Assembly: GCF_900111565.1 (NCBI RefSeq)
Contig: NZ_FOIK01000002.1
Location: forward strand, 310,001 to 374,000
Direction: 5' to 3'
Length of the DNA stretch: 64,000 bases
Source: Paenibacillus sp. NFR01
Lineage (GTDB): Bacteria; Bacillota; Bacilli; Paenibacillales; Paenibacillaceae
Part shown: positions 19,006 to 27,868 of the stretch, piece after piece
Layout: each line of letters opens with the position of its first letter
Numbering within the stretch: the stretch's first letter is position 1
Program-made: the position numbers and the translations under genes
Notes under the pieces: generated by a model
Databases searched by the model: none
Told to the model about the DNA's origin: nothing
The model's input: the letters and a program-made list of their open reading frames with translations, nothing else

Positions 19006-19533
19006 ATGAGACCATTTTTCAAAAAAATGCATCAGCTGGAGCGGCGTCTGTTCAAATGGATCAACGGGCGTCTTCACAACCGTGTTCTGAATTTCTGGCT
19101 GTTCTACCTCACCCACCTGGGGGGAGCCACCTGTTCGATCGGCGTCAATTTGCTGATCTTCGCCTTTGCGCCGCAGCCTCTGCGGACAACCGGGCTTCAG
19201 GCGCTCACCGCTCTGGCGGTCAGCCATATTCCCGTCGCCATCGCCAAGCGGCTGTATCCGCGTCTGCGGCCTTACCTGGCGCTGCCGGACACGAACACGT
19301 TTCATAACCCGCTGAAGGATCATTCCTTCCCGTCGGGTCATACTACTGCTATCTTCGCCTCTACGGTTCCTTATATGATGGCATTCCCGCCTCTTGCCGT
19401 AATTCTGCTGCCGCTGGCCTGCATCATCGGGTTTTCCCGGATTTATCTCGGGCTGCATTATCCGACCGATGTATTCGCAGGCGCAGTGATCGGCAGCGCA
19501 GTGGCGGCGGGCACGATGGCCCTTTGGGTCTGA
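19006..19533 (+). CDS. PAP2-family membrane phosphatase
   Basis: 175-aa type 2 phosphatidic acid phosphatase-like membrane enzyme. The three catalytic motifs are present: KRLYPRLRP, PSGHTT and SRIYLGLHYPTD. Four or five hydrophobic helices surround them. Family members dephosphorylate undecaprenyl pyrophosphate or phosphatidyl-glycerophosphate/phosphatidate. A neighbouring lipid glycosyltransferase makes a lipid substrate plausible. Start follows CGGAGGG. Confidence 0.9.
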   Translation: MRPFFKKMHQLERRLFKWINGRLHNRVLNFWLFYLTHLGGATCSIGVNLLIFAFAPQPLRTTGLQALTALAVSHIPVAIAKRLYPRLRPYLALPDTNTFHNPLKDHSFPSGHTTAIFASTVPYMMAFPPLAVILLPLACIIGFSRIYLGLHYPTDVFAGAVIGSAVAAGTMALWV

Positions 19534-19569
19534 TTTGCCAGCATGGATTCAGAATAGCGAAAACCATCG

Positions 19570-20706
19570 ATGGAACAGGTGAATCAAACATTGCGTAAAA
19601 AAAGAGTGTTGTTGCTGTCCGAAGGTTTTGGCGCCGGCCATACCCAGGCGGCCTATGCGCTGTCAAGCAGCCTGCGCAAGCTGTCGCCCCAGGTATTACC
19701 CCGGGTGCTGGAGCTCGGGAATTTTCTGAATCCCAAAATGGCGCCGCTGATCGTGTCGGCTTACCGCAAAACGGTAACCTCCCAGCCCCGGCTTATGGGG
19801 TATGTATATCGTCATCAGAAATCATTCAATCGTCTTACCACGCTTGCCTTGCACCGCATATTTTATACGCATGCGCAAAATATTGTGAAGCAATTAAAGC
19901 CCGATATTATCGTGTGCACCCATTTTCTTCCCAGCGCCGTGGTCTCCCGCCTGAAACGGCTGGATTCCGGCTTCAAGGTGCCGCTCGTAACCGTAATTAC
20001 CGACTACGACGCGCATGCCAGCTGGATCAGCCCGGAGGTCGACCGTTACCTCGTATCGACGCCGGAAGTCAAGGCCAAGCTCCGCAGACGCAGCGTGTCC
20101 GCAGCCAAAATCCAGGTGACCGGGATGCCGGTTCATCCCGATTTCTGGGAGCATCCGGGCAAAGACGAAATCATGGAACAGTTCGGCCTCCGGAAGCTGC
20201 CCACCGTGCTCGTGATGGGCGGCGGCTGGGGCATGATGAAGGACGAAATCGTCAACGAAGCGCTGGTTAGCTGGCGCGACCGGGTGCAGATCATCTTTTG
20301 TCTCGGCAAAAACGAAAAGCTGCTTAAAGAGATGAGGGAAGATCCGCGTTACCAGCATCCGAACATTACGCTGATCGGGTTCACCCGCGAAATCGACAAG
20401 CTGATGGAGGTATCGGACCTGCTGGTCACCAAACCCGGCGGCATGACCTGCAGCGAAGGCCTGGCGAAGGGCATTCCGATGCTCTTCCACAATCCGCTGC
20501 CGGGCCAAGAGGAAGAGAACTGCCGTTATTTCACGGAGGCGGGCTTCGGCGAACCGATCGTCACGCTTGAAGTCGTCGACAAATGGATGAACCGTCTGCT
20601 GCATGAGTACGACGACGTCGTGGCAAAGCGCAAAATCCATCTGGAGGAAATCGCCCGCTATCATCCGCTGCAGAGCGCCCTCAGCATCATCGAAATGCTG
20701 GAATAG
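19570..20706 (+). CDS. Diacylglycerol-type glycosyltransferase (MGDG synthase/UgtP-like)
   Basis: 378 aa. The N-terminal domain has the MGDG_synth signature LLLSEGFGAGHTQAAYAL. The C-terminal UDP-sugar domain has VLVMGGGWGMMKDE and TKPGGMTCSEGLAKGIPML. Relatives (YpfP/UgtP, plant MGD1) glucosylate diacylglycerol at the inner membrane face, making glycolipids that anchor lipoteichoic acid. It follows the PAP2 phosphatase by 36 bases on the same strand, and the two may act together, since phosphatidate dephosphorylation yields diacylglycerol. Confidence 0.88.
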   Translation: MEQVNQTLRKKRVLLLSEGFGAGHTQAAYALSSSLRKLSPQVLPRVLELGNFLNPKMAPLIVSAYRKTVTSQPRLMGYVYRHQKSFNRLTTLALHRIFYTHAQNIVKQLKPDIIVCTHFLPSAVVSRLKRLDSGFKVPLVTVITDYDAHASWISPEVDRYLVSTPEVKAKLRRRSVSAAKIQVTGMPVHPDFWEHPGKDEIMEQFGLRKLPTVLVMGGGWGMMKDEIVNEALVSWRDRVQIIFCLGKNEKLLKEMREDPRYQHPNITLIGFTREIDKLMEVSDLLVTKPGGMTCSEGLAKGIPMLFHNPLPGQEEENCRYFTEAGFGEPIVTLEVVDKWMNRLLHEYDDVVAKRKIHLEEIARYHPLQSALSIIEMLE

Positions 20707-20758
20707 AATTCCCCTTAAAGTGGAGCTATAAATTCGAAGCTGTCATCTTTTATCTTGC

Positions 20759-20796
20759 AAAAAAGGACCTTTCGCCAATAGCCGGAAGGTCCTTTT
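20759..20796. terminator. Bidirectional terminator between convergent genes
   Basis: AAAAAGGACCTTTC and GAAGGTCCTTTT around a short loop, between the UgtP-like gene (+) and trmB (-). Confidence 0.85.
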
Positions 20797-20828
20797 CCCA
20801 TGTATGCAGTTTCTCTAAGCGGCCCGCG

Positions 20829-21545
20829 CTACAGACGGTATTTCGCCAGACGGGTCGCCTGATAGCGGCTCAGCGCTTCTTCGCCGACAATCGCCTCGCA
20901 GCGGTGGATGTTGACGCCGCGGTTATAGAACTTCGTTTCGTATTCGGTCATGACATGCTCTTCGTTGATGACGCCGTCCGTATGCAGATCAAGCGAGATA
21001 TTTTTCATCTGCAGCCCGAAATCGGCAAACGAGTTGAGCGAAAATTCAAACAGGCTACGCGAGTCCGTCTTCAGGTGAATTTCGCCCAGACTGCTAAGCA
21101 GTCCCTTGTATTTATCCAAAAAGCGCGGGTGGGTCAAACGGCGGCGTGCATGTTTCGCCTTCGGCCACGGATCGCTGAAGTTCAGATAGATCCGCTCAAG
21201 CTCCGCCGGCGCAAACACTTCCTCCGCATAATCGATATTGGCCAAAACGACTTTGAGGTTGGGCGGCGTTTCCAGGCCTTCCGGCGCCCACGCCGCTCTT
21301 GCCTTCTCTGCGGCGCGGCGGATCAGTTCGTCGAACATATCCACGCCGATAAAGTTGATCTCCGGGTATTTGCGGCTCATCTGGCTGATAAACTGTCCTT
21401 TGCCCATTCCGAATTCCACATGGATCGGATGGTCGTTGCCGAACAATTCAGCCCAGCGTCCTTTATAGCTTCGCGGGTCCAGAACAACCAGATCGGGCTG
21501 CTGCTCCAGACTTTCGCGTATTCCTTTTCTTCCGCGTAAACGCAT
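20829..21545 (-). CDS. trmB: tRNA (guanine-N7-)-methyltransferase
   Basis: Methylates G46 of tRNA using SAM. 238 aa; motifs VEFGMGKGQFI (SAM site), FIGVDMFDE, YLNFSDPWPKAKHARRRLT (family signature) and LKTDSRSLFEFS are all present. The long upstream extension to 21689 is rejected because MRLRGRKG at 21545 follows GGAGGAATATCG and matches family length. Confidence 0.96.
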   Translation of the reverse strand: MRLRGRKGIRESLEQQPDLVVLDPRSYKGRWAELFGNDHPIHVEFGMGKGQFISQMSRKYPEINFIGVDMFDELIRRAAEKARAAWAPEGLETPPNLKVVLANIDYAEEVFAPAELERIYLNFSDPWPKAKHARRRLTHPRFLDKYKGLLSSLGEIHLKTDSRSLFEFSLNSFADFGLQMKNISLDLHTDGVINEEHVMTEYETKFYNRGVNIHRCEAIVGEEALSRYQATRLAKYRL

Positions 21546-21632
21546 CGATATTCCTCCGCTTATCTTCATTCGGTTACTGACTACTTGCAATATTGTGCCG
21601 AACTTGTCCGTAAAAGTAAAGCGGTTTTCGGC

Positions 21633-21682
21633 AAAAAAGGAAAAGGAATTCCCGCGCCCCGCAGGGCTGACGGAAATTCCTT
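21633..21682 (-). terminator. Terminator of the 60-aa gene
   Basis: On the minus strand AAGGAATTTCCG and CGGGAATTCCTT form a stem followed by TTCCTTTTTT. It lies about 50 bases after the small gene's stop. Confidence 0.7.
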
Positions 21683-21731
21683 CGCGCAAAACATTCTATT
21701 TGGAATTGGGGTCCACGGGCCTTAAGTGACA

Positions 21732-21914
21732 TTACTTGGTTGGAGCATTAAAGTCGAATGTCTTTTCGAAAGCATTGCGGATCTTCCGCTGCGCTTCGCT
21801 TTTGATTTTATGGTTGCCGTTAAATTCCACGCCGGTCAGCGCAAGCGCTTCATCCGGAGTCAGCTGGACGTCAATGGAACCTCTTTCTGGAGTTGCCGTT
21901 TGAGAATTCATCAT
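21732..21914 (-). CDS. Small conserved-looking protein, 60 aa
   Basis: MMNSQTATPERGSIDVQLTP... contains a short DEALALTG stretch and a basic amphipathic C-terminal half (KIKSEAQRKIRNAFEKTF). AAGAGGTGATC stands before the ATG pair; the earlier GTG overlaps that site. A terminator follows. No function is recognised. Confidence 0.65.
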   Translation of the reverse strand: MMNSQTATPERGSIDVQLTPDEALALTGVEFNGNHKIKSEAQRKIRNAFEKTFDFNAPTK

Positions 21915-21959
21915 GATCACCTCTTGGGTAATAGTATAGGCAGGACAACACCAACTTAT

Positions 21960-22117
21960 GAATTCAGTACCCTAATTTTTTAGCGACAAATCAACGTTTT
22001 TACACTTTAAATATAACATAAGGTGTAAGCATTAACAAGTTGCAAACAGGCCTGAATGCCCATTTTTTTAGCCTATTTTGTACAATCAAAAGTACGGTTC
22101 AAAGGGGGCACATCTTT
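21960..22117. other. Intergenic stretch with no recognised gene
   Basis: AT-rich DNA between the 60-aa gene (-) and the radical SAM region (+). It holds ACACTTTAAATATAACATAAGGTGT (split as a loose inverted repeat ACACTT/AAGGTGT around 22011-22030) and TTGTACAAT near 22078, possibly promoter elements. Confidence 0.4.
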
Positions 22118-22228
22118 TTGAGGCCGAAATCAGAATCGCCCCAAAGAATGCATATCGGGTTCAACCTCGGAGTTACGCTGGATGAGGATTTTTGGTACAA
22201 TGAAAAAGGTTCATTTGAAATTTCATGA
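22118..22228 (+). CDS. Possible 36-aa leader ORF before the radical SAM gene
   Basis: TTG at 22118 lies nine bases after AAAGGGGG and opens a 36-codon frame ending SFEIS at TGA 22226-22228. That stop overlaps an ATGA that could restart the next gene. The good ribosome site and overlap suggest coupled translation, but there is no recognised homology and a TACAAT promoter-like box lies inside it (22196), so it may be chance. Confidence 0.3.
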   Translation: MRPKSESPQRMHIGFNLGVTLDEDFWYNEKGSFEIS

Positions 22229-22242
22229 AAGGAGCCGCGACT

Positions 22243-23199
22243 TTGAGTCTTATGCACGCTTCATCCCCGCTGATGTGGGGAGATAAACGTTTTCATACCT
22301 GGAACTACGAGATGCACCGTCAGCTGGACACCAAGGTGTTCAAGGTCATGCTGGATGCAGGATTCACCTGCCCGAACCGCGACGGCTCCATCGCCAAGGG
22401 CGGATGTACCTTCTGCAGCGCCAGAGGCTCGGGCGATTTTGCCGGAAGCCGCCGCGATGATCTCGTCACCCAATTCAATAAAGTGCGCGACCGGCAGCAT
22501 TTGAAATGGCCGAACGCGAAGTATATCGGCTATTTCCAGGCTTACACCAACACGTACGCTCCGGTAGAGGATCTGCGGGAATATTACGAGGTTATTCTGG
22601 AGCAGCCCGGCGTCGTCGGCTTGTCCATCGCCACCCGGCCGGACTGCCTGCCGGACGATGTCGTCGAGTATCTTGCCGAGCTGAATCAGCGCACCTACCT
22701 GTGGGTCGAGATGGGTCTGCAAACGATCCACGAATCCACGTCGACGCTGATCAACCGGGCACATGATACGCAATGTTATGAGGAAGCCGTCGAGAAATTG
22801 CGCAAGCACGGCATCCGCGTCTGCACGCATATCATTCACGGGCTTCCGCAGGAAACCCATGAAATGATGCTGGAGACGGTATCGGCCGTGTCGAAGATGG
22901 ATGTGCAGGGCATCAAAATCCATCTGCTGCATCTGATGCGCAAAACGCCGATGGTCAAGCAGTACGAAGCCGGCCTGCTGCGATTCCTGGAGCAGGACGA
23001 ATACGTCAAGCTCATTGTCGATTCGCTGGAGCTGCTGCCGCCCGAGATGATCGTTCACCGCCTGACCGGCGACGCGCCGCGCGATCTTCTGATCGGCCCG
23101 ATGTGGAGCCTCAAGAAATGGGAAGTGCTGAATGCCATCGACAACGAGCTGATCGCCCGCGATTCGTGGCAGGGCAAGTTCTGGCGGGGACAACAGTAA
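22243..23199 (+). CDS. ytqA: Radical SAM protein, YtqA/YhcC family (TIGR01212)
   Basis: 318 aa from the TTG at 22243, eight bases after AAAGGAG; an ATG at 22225 overlaps that site. The N-terminal CPNRDGSIAKGGCTFC carries the C-x11-C-x2-C cluster of this subfamily. GFTCPNRDG, YFQAYTNTYAP and GLSIATRPDC follow. The partner gene YtqB/MnmM lies downstream. In B. subtilis this pair belongs to the pathway that finishes the wobble uridine mnm5s2U in tRNA; YtqA has been assigned the step before methylation. Confidence 0.92.
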   Translation: MSLMHASSPLMWGDKRFHTWNYEMHRQLDTKVFKVMLDAGFTCPNRDGSIAKGGCTFCSARGSGDFAGSRRDDLVTQFNKVRDRQHLKWPNAKYIGYFQAYTNTYAPVEDLREYYEVILEQPGVVGLSIATRPDCLPDDVVEYLAELNQRTYLWVEMGLQTIHESTSTLINRAHDTQCYEEAVEKLRKHGIRVCTHIIHGLPQETHEMMLETVSAVSKMDVQGIKIHLLHLMRKTPMVKQYEAGLLRFLEQDEYVKLIVDSLELLPPEMIVHRLTGDAPRDLLIGPMWSLKKWEVLNAIDNELIARDSWQGKFWRGQQ

Positions 23200-23250
23200 T
23201 ACCCTGGGGAATGCAAGGCGTGTAAGGCATATGCCGACTCTGCTCCCGCA

Positions 23251-23366
23251 GGGCTGCCGGCTAGCGGCAAGATGATCCGGTGGGAGGGCTGATGCGAGGG
23301 ACTGCTCGCTATGCTTTCCCGCCGGGCTGCCAGCTAGCGAAAAGATTTATTGTGGAGGATTCAAGC
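23251..23366 (+). repeat. Imperfect ~95-bp-spaced direct duplication before ytqB
   Basis: GGGCTGCCGGCTAGCGGCAAGAT (near 23251-23274, given in part) recurs as GGGCTGCCAGCTAGCGAAAAGAT near 23324-23346. Both copies are followed within 15 bases by GGGAGGG or GGAGGAT. Only the second is followed by the ytqB ATG, so the ribosome-site region seems to have duplicated. Confidence 0.5.
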
Positions 23367-23975
23367 ATGGGGTTTCTTTCTGTACTCAGTTTCGCCCACA
23401 AGCTGGCCGGCGAGCGCCTCGATGCCGGCGGCCGGGCCATTGACGCCACCGTGGGCACCGGTGCGGACACGCTGTTCCTCGCCAAGGCGGCGGGGCCGCG
23501 CGGCGGGGTGTTCGGGTTTGACATCCAGCCCGCCGCGCTCGGGCTGGCGGAAGATCGCCTGCGGCTGGCCCGCGAGGAGAGTCCGGGCGCGCTTGCGCCC
23601 GTGACGCTCCTCGCGCAGAGCCACGCGGCGATGCTGGAGGCCGTTCCGCCGGATTGGCGCGGAACGGTGTCCGCGGTGATGTTCAACCTCGGCTATCTGC
23701 CGGCGGCGGATGCCGATAAGACGATCATCACCGAAACCGCGAGCACGCTCGCGGCCATGGATGCCGCCCTCGCGCTGCTGCGCCCGGGCGGCATCGTCAC
23801 CGCCGTGCTCTACCCGGGCCATTCCGGCGGCGATGCGGAAGCCGCCGCCGTGGAAGCCTGGGCGGCGTCCCTCGCCCCGCAGGCTGCGCAAAGCATCATT
23901 TACCGCCAGCTCCAGCGCGCAAATGCGCCGTACGTCGTGGCGGTAGAGAAAAAGGGCGGCCGCTCCAGCGCTTGA
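23367..23975 (+). CDS. mnmM: SAM-dependent methyltransferase YtqB/MnmM
   Basis: 202-aa Rossmann methyltransferase. AIDATVGTGADTLFLA is the SAM-binding motif I, and VMFNLGYLPAAD is a family-specific motif. MnmM methylates nm5s2U34 in tRNA to mnm5s2U in Gram-positive bacteria. The ATG at 23367 follows TGGAGGATTCAAGC; upstream frame lacks support. Very GC-rich, unlike the ilv region. Pair with ytqA is conserved. Confidence 0.9.
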   Translation: MGFLSVLSFAHKLAGERLDAGGRAIDATVGTGADTLFLAKAAGPRGGVFGFDIQPAALGLAEDRLRLAREESPGALAPVTLLAQSHAAMLEAVPPDWRGTVSAVMFNLGYLPAADADKTIITETASTLAAMDAALALLRPGGIVTAVLYPGHSGGDAEAAAVEAWAASLAPQAAQSIIYRQLQRANAPYVVAVEKKGGRSSA

Positions 23976-24180
23976 GCCTCTTTTTTCAGATCCAAACGCC
24001 GAAGGGAATAACCGCATATTTGCCGCCAACGGCGAAAGTTTGCGGCCCTCCGGCTACTTTGCACTAAGCGGTTGCTATACTGCTGAATGGGCTGCTTAAC
24101 ACTACTGGTGGCTGTGACTGCGGACTTGATTGCTGTTTCCAACTATCAGTTGTTATACTGCTGACTTGACCAGAGGTCAG
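23976..24180. other. Intergenic stretch with degenerate direct repeats
   Basis: No gene is seen. GGTTGCTATACTGCTGAATGG near 24070 and GTTGTTATACTGCTGACTTG near 24150 are similar 16-20 bp direct repeats. The stretch leads directly into the 184-bp palindromic element. Confidence 0.5.
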
Positions 24181-24364
24181 CTAATGGACATGAGCGCCGC
24201 TATTTTACGAAAATGGACTTATTTCCCGGACTAACGGACATGAGCGCCTTTATTAAGCAACAATCGGCGTTTTTTCCAAGGTTTTTGTGAAATAACGGCT
24301 CCTGGGTCCGTAAGAACGCAGAATGCTGGTCTTTTAACAAAATAACGGCTCTCATGTCCGTTAG
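24181..24364. repeat. Four-armed palindromic intergenic element, copy A
   Basis: 184 bp. Arms of the type CTAACGGACATGAG + CGCCGCTATTT begin at 24181 (forward) and 24231 (forward). Inverted arms end at 24314 and 24364. Arm offsets (0, 50, about 133, 184) equal those of the three other copies in the window, while spacers differ. It lies between mnmM and manA, both on the plus strand. Confidence 0.9.
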
Positions 24365-24703
24365 TACCAACATGAATCTCCATGCATCTACAAGCGGCTA
24401 CATGCGCAACGTGAAAGCGAACCGCGGAGCCTAATTCCAACCCTCAGGCCAGATGCCCCGCCGAATATGGAACATCCTGCTCCATATGGTTACAGGCATG
24501 CCCGCTAAACAAAACATCCTGCTCCTATGGTACCTGTATACCTGGTATTCTGGCTGCAGCACAGGTGGACCAACGCGTAATCGCACTAACTGAAGCTTCG
24601 TTACCGCTTTACCTTTTTCTACAGCTGAAGCGGACTTTTTTTATACACAAGGCAACTCCTTCTTTGCAATCCTAATCCTAACTATTGAGAGGACGATGCA
24701 GTG
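24365..24703. other. Intergenic stretch upstream of manA
   Basis: No gene is seen. AACATCCTGCTCCATATGG near 24469 and AACATCCTGCTCCTATGG near 24510 form a short direct repeat. The manA promoter is probably near the TTATACAC at about 24640, without a convincing -35. Confidence 0.4.
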
Positions 24704-25672
24704 ATGACAAAACCTTATCCTTTGAAATTCGAACCGGAATTTAAAGAAAGAGTCTGGGGCGGACGGGCGCTCGAAACCTTTGGGCTGAACCTGCCGGAAG
24801 GCCATATCGGCGAAGGCTGGATGATCGCGGACCATCCGAACGGCATTTCTTCGGTTGTGAACGGCGAGCTGGCCGGGCTTGGCCTGGATGCGATCCGTGA
24901 ACGTTTTGGCCGCGAGTGGTTTGGCAGCAAAGGGTATTCCGAGGACGGCGGACGTTTCCCGCTGCTCATCAAGCTCCTGGATTGCAACGACAATTTGTCG
25001 GTTCAAGTGCATCCGACGGACGATTATGAAGGCCTCCCGAAAGGCGAGCTGGGCAAAACCGAAATGTGGTACGTGCTTGACGCCAAACCGGGCGCCAAAA
25101 TCATCTATGGCCTCAAGGACGGCGTCACCCGCGAAACCTTGCGCGAAGCGCTGGAAAACGGTACGGTGATGGACAGCCTGCAGGAAGTAACCGTCTCGGC
25201 GGGAGACGCTTTTTACATTCCGGCCGGAACCGTGCATGCCCTGTGCGCCGGAGTCGTTGTGGCGGAAATTCAGCAGAACTCGGACACTACATACCGGATT
25301 TACGACTACGATCGTCCGGGACTAGACGGCAAACCGCGCGAGCTGCACATTGAGGATTCCTTGAACGTTACCGCTTACGAAGGCGCCGGTGCCACGTCGA
25401 TGAAAACGGATAGCGCCGTTCCCGGCGAATGGCTGCAGATCGCGTCGTCTCCGTATTTTATCGTGGAAAAAGGGCTCGTGAGCGGAGAATGGAATCTCTC
25501 CACCACCGGTGACAGCTTCACGATTCTCGTGATCTGCGAAGGCAGCGGGCACTTGACCTGGGAAGGCGGCTCACAGCCATACGCCGCCGGCGAATGCTAC
25601 CTCCTTCCGGCCAGCCTCGGCGCTTACGGCATCGAAGGCCAGGCCACCGTGCTGCGCTCCTACTTGCCATAA
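24704..25672 (+). CDS. manA: Mannose-6-phosphate isomerase, class I
   Basis: Zinc enzyme interconverting mannose-6-phosphate and fructose-6-phosphate. 322 aa, the short Bacillus-type form. Zn ligands are in LSVQVHPTDDY and GKTEMWYVLD, with the last histidine in FYIPAGTVHALCAG. ERVWGGRALE is the usual N-terminal motif. A GTG sits three bases before the ATG used here. A strong terminator follows. Confidence 0.94.
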   Translation: MTKPYPLKFEPEFKERVWGGRALETFGLNLPEGHIGEGWMIADHPNGISSVVNGELAGLGLDAIRERFGREWFGSKGYSEDGGRFPLLIKLLDCNDNLSVQVHPTDDYEGLPKGELGKTEMWYVLDAKPGAKIIYGLKDGVTRETLREALENGTVMDSLQEVTVSAGDAFYIPAGTVHALCAGVVVAEIQQNSDTTYRIYDYDRPGLDGKPRELHIEDSLNVTAYEGAGATSMKTDSAVPGEWLQIASSPYFIVEKGLVSGEWNLSTTGDSFTILVICEGSGHLTWEGGSQPYAAGECYLLPASLGAYGIEGQATVLRSYLP

Positions 25673-25718
25673 GCGATGGAGCGCGAAATCGTCAGTTTCA
25701 TAAAAAATATCGGATGAT

Positions 25719-25783
25719 CAACAGCATCCCGGTTGCAGCCCCAGGAGCAGTTCCTGCGTTTGACGATCCGGGATGCTGTTTTT
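25719..25783 (+). terminator. Terminator of manA
   Basis: AACAGCATCCCGG and CCGGGATGCTG flank a ~35-base loop and are followed by TTTTT. It lies 46 bases after manA and before the hydrolase gene. Confidence 0.75.
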
Positions 25784-25836
25784 GTACGCAGGCGGGAATA
25801 CTGCTGGCTATCGATGAAAAAACGGGAGATGAGCCG

Positions 25837-26811
25837 ATGGAGGAACTGCAATTTCAAATGACCGATCCGCTTGGCGTAATTATTCAGGCGTATGCATGGC
25901 TGCCGGCAGAGGGTATTCCGCTGCGGGGAATCGTACAGATTTCACACGGAATGTGCGAGACGGCGGGCCGGTATGCCCGTTTCGCGGAGGCTATAACGGC
26001 GGCAGGATTCGCGGTGTACGCCAACGATCACAGGGGCCACGGGGCGACCGCCGGCCACGAGGATCTGCTGGGCGATGTCGGTGAGGACGGCTTTTACTGG
26101 ATGCGGCGCGACATGCTGCAGCTCGGCAGCATCGCACAGGAGCGCCATGTGGGACTGCCCATGTACCTGCTGGCGCATAGCATGGGTTCCTTTCTGGCGC
26201 AAAAGCTGATGTGCGAACCGGGGCATGAGGTCTATGCCGGTTTTATCCTCAGCGGCACCAACGGGCCGCGCAGCATGCTGCGCTTCGGAGAATCGCTCGC
26301 GGGAGCGCAGGTTGCGGTTCAGGGGAATTTGCACCGCAGCCTGCTGCTCAATGCCGCCGTGTTTGGGCCGTACAACCGCAGCTTCGCTCCGGTTCGGACG
26401 CCTTTCGACTGGTTGAGCAGCGACAACGCGGAGGTGGACCGTTTTATCGCCGATCCGATGTGCGGAGCCATTTGCACGGCGCGTTTTTTTCGGGATTTTT
26501 TCCGGCTGCTGCGCAGTCTGCACACCCGGGAGACCTTAAGCGCGCTCTGCATCGACAAACCGGTCTATCTGTTCTCCGGCGCCAAAGATCCGGTAGGCCT
26601 GGCCGGCAAAGGCGTCCTTCGCCTGGCGGAGATTTACCGAAAACGGGGAATTCGCGATATGGAGTACAAGCTGTATCCCGGCGGCCGGCATGAAATGCTA
26701 AACGAGGTCAACCGAGACGAGGTAACCGCAAATGTGCTGGATTGGCTGGAGCGGCATTTGCCGGGGAAGCAGCCGGAGCAACCTGGGGCAACCGTCCCGA
26801 GATCGGTGTAA
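25837..26811 (+). CDS. Alpha/beta hydrolase, monoacylglycerol-lipase-like
   Basis: 324 aa. VQISHGMCETAGRYARFAEA resembles the HGxxEHxxRY segment of serine aminopeptidase S33/lysophospholipase proteins. ANDHRGHGAT follows, the nucleophile elbow is AHSMGSF, and the likely Asp and His are in FSGAKDPVG and YPGGRHEMLNE. It would hydrolyse a lipid ester, substrate unknown. The ATG at 25837 follows GGGAG; a longer upstream frame runs through the manA terminator and is rejected. Confidence 0.88.
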   Translation: MEELQFQMTDPLGVIIQAYAWLPAEGIPLRGIVQISHGMCETAGRYARFAEAITAAGFAVYANDHRGHGATAGHEDLLGDVGEDGFYWMRRDMLQLGSIAQERHVGLPMYLLAHSMGSFLAQKLMCEPGHEVYAGFILSGTNGPRSMLRFGESLAGAQVAVQGNLHRSLLLNAAVFGPYNRSFAPVRTPFDWLSSDNAEVDRFIADPMCGAICTARFFRDFFRLLRSLHTRETLSALCIDKPVYLFSGAKDPVGLAGKGVLRLAEIYRKRGIRDMEYKLYPGGRHEMLNEVNRDEVTANVLDWLERHLPGKQPEQPGATVPRSV

Positions 26812-26915
26812 CTGTTACGGAGGCGGGGTTACAGAGAAAGGGTTGCGGAGAGCGGGTTGCCGATTGATTGCCAACCAAAAAAAACCTCCCTTAACAACCC
26901 AAAGAGCCCGGCCTC

Positions 26916-27188
26916 TCAGCCGAGCTCTCCGAGCAAAGTTCCCATAGCAATCAGTACTGCAAGCACAAATGCCAGCCCCATGCTCAGCGTCAGCGAGACG
27001 GCTGACCAAACAACGTCGGCTTTGCACGCTAAGCGGTAAAAGCTGATCACGCCGAGCCCGAACGCGAGCAGAACCGGAATCAGCAGAATCGCAATATAAC
27101 GTTCATGATCGGATACGGGCAGTATACTCAGAAAAAAAGCCCAGCACAAAAGGGACTAGCCCAGCGAGCCTCGCCTCGCCTGCTTCAT
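26916..27188 (-). pseudogene. Small membrane protein gene interrupted by an in-frame TAG
   Basis: ATG at 27188 follows GGAGTGGTGAT and opens MKQARRGSLG, then TAG at 27158-27156. The same frame continues with two or three hydrophobic helices (CWAFFLSILP, IAILLIPVLLAFGLGVISF, VSLTLSMGLAFVLAVLIAMG) to the TGA at 26916. The part after the stop has no ribosome site, only a TTG at 27149. Most likely a nonsense-mutated gene; amber readthrough or a sequencing error are alternatives. It follows the nucleotidyltransferase by 14 bases. A GC-rich hairpin overlaps its end (26905-26930). Confidence 0.7.
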
Positions 27189-27202
27189 ATCACCACTCCG
27201 TT

Positions 27203-27868
27203 TCACCAGCGGATTTCCCGCAGCTCCGGCCACTTTTGGCGCCATTTTGCGGATTTGCCAAGGTAGATCGCCTCATTGATCAGCGTTTTGTTCGGACGGA
27301 GCGTCAGCGTGAACAGGTCATCCAGTCCGAACGGCGCGTAAATACACCATTCGCCCGTACGCTCCAGCCGTGCGCCAAGTGAGGTTGCTGTCGTCGGCCA
27401 GCTGTCGATAGCCGCCTCGAGCGACGGGTAAGGCTCAAGAGGGATGCCAAATTTGCCGTGATACCACCGATGAACCCTTGCCTGGTTCTTAAGATCCACG
27501 GGAAACGGGATGTCCGCAAAAACTTTCGTCACCCTCGCATCCATCCGGGTTTCGCCCGTTTCGCTCAAATCGTCCGCATCGTAATAAACGAGGTCGATGT
27601 CTTTAACGCCGTAATCTGCTGCACGCCCGGTCAAGGTATTCCATACCGTCTGCACCAGGCAGCCCGCGCCGACATAATACGGAAACGGCTCCAGACGCCG
27701 GGCTTTGGCAAAAACCTCGTTGAGCAGCGGGCTGCATTCCCATATATCCAGAAGCCGGTCCAGGTACGGCATCTCTGCCTGGTCGCTTCGGCTGCCACTC
27801 TCTTGGCCCTCTCTTCGCCTCATTCCCTCTTTCCGCTTCATCCCCGGTCCGCTGTCCGGAGTTGTCAT
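27203..27868 (-). CDS. Nucleotidyltransferase-family protein (DUF925/COG3575)
   Basis: 221 aa. After a charged N-terminal 35 residues comes YYVGAGCLVQTVWNTL, then DYGVKDIDLVYYDADDLS, holding the D-x-D of a minimal nucleotidyltransferase fold. A C-terminal TLRPNKTLINEAIYLGKSAKWRQKWPEL segment is conserved in the family. Substrate unknown. Its ATG overlaps the stop of the upstream GNAT gene (ATGA), so the two are translationally coupled. Confidence 0.88.
   Translation of the reverse strand: MTTPDSGPGMKRKEGMRRREGQESGSRSDQAEMPYLDRLLDIWECSPLLNEVFAKARRLEPFPYYVGAGCLVQTVWNTLTGRAADYGVKDIDLVYYDADDLSETGETRMDARVTKVFADIPFPVDLKNQARVHRWYHGKFGIPLEPYPSLEAAIDSWPTTATSLGARLERTGEWCIYAPFGLDDLFTLTLRPNKTLINEAIYLGKSAKWRQKWPELREIRW

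Noticed and set aside
24181..24364. CRISPR array suspicion for the regularly spaced arms
   Set aside because: Only four arms per element, two of them inverted, with spacers that are similar in size but hairpin-forming, and no cas genes.
24231..24440. 69-aa minus ORF in the manA upstream region
   Set aside because: Overlaps the palindromic element and has no ribosome site.
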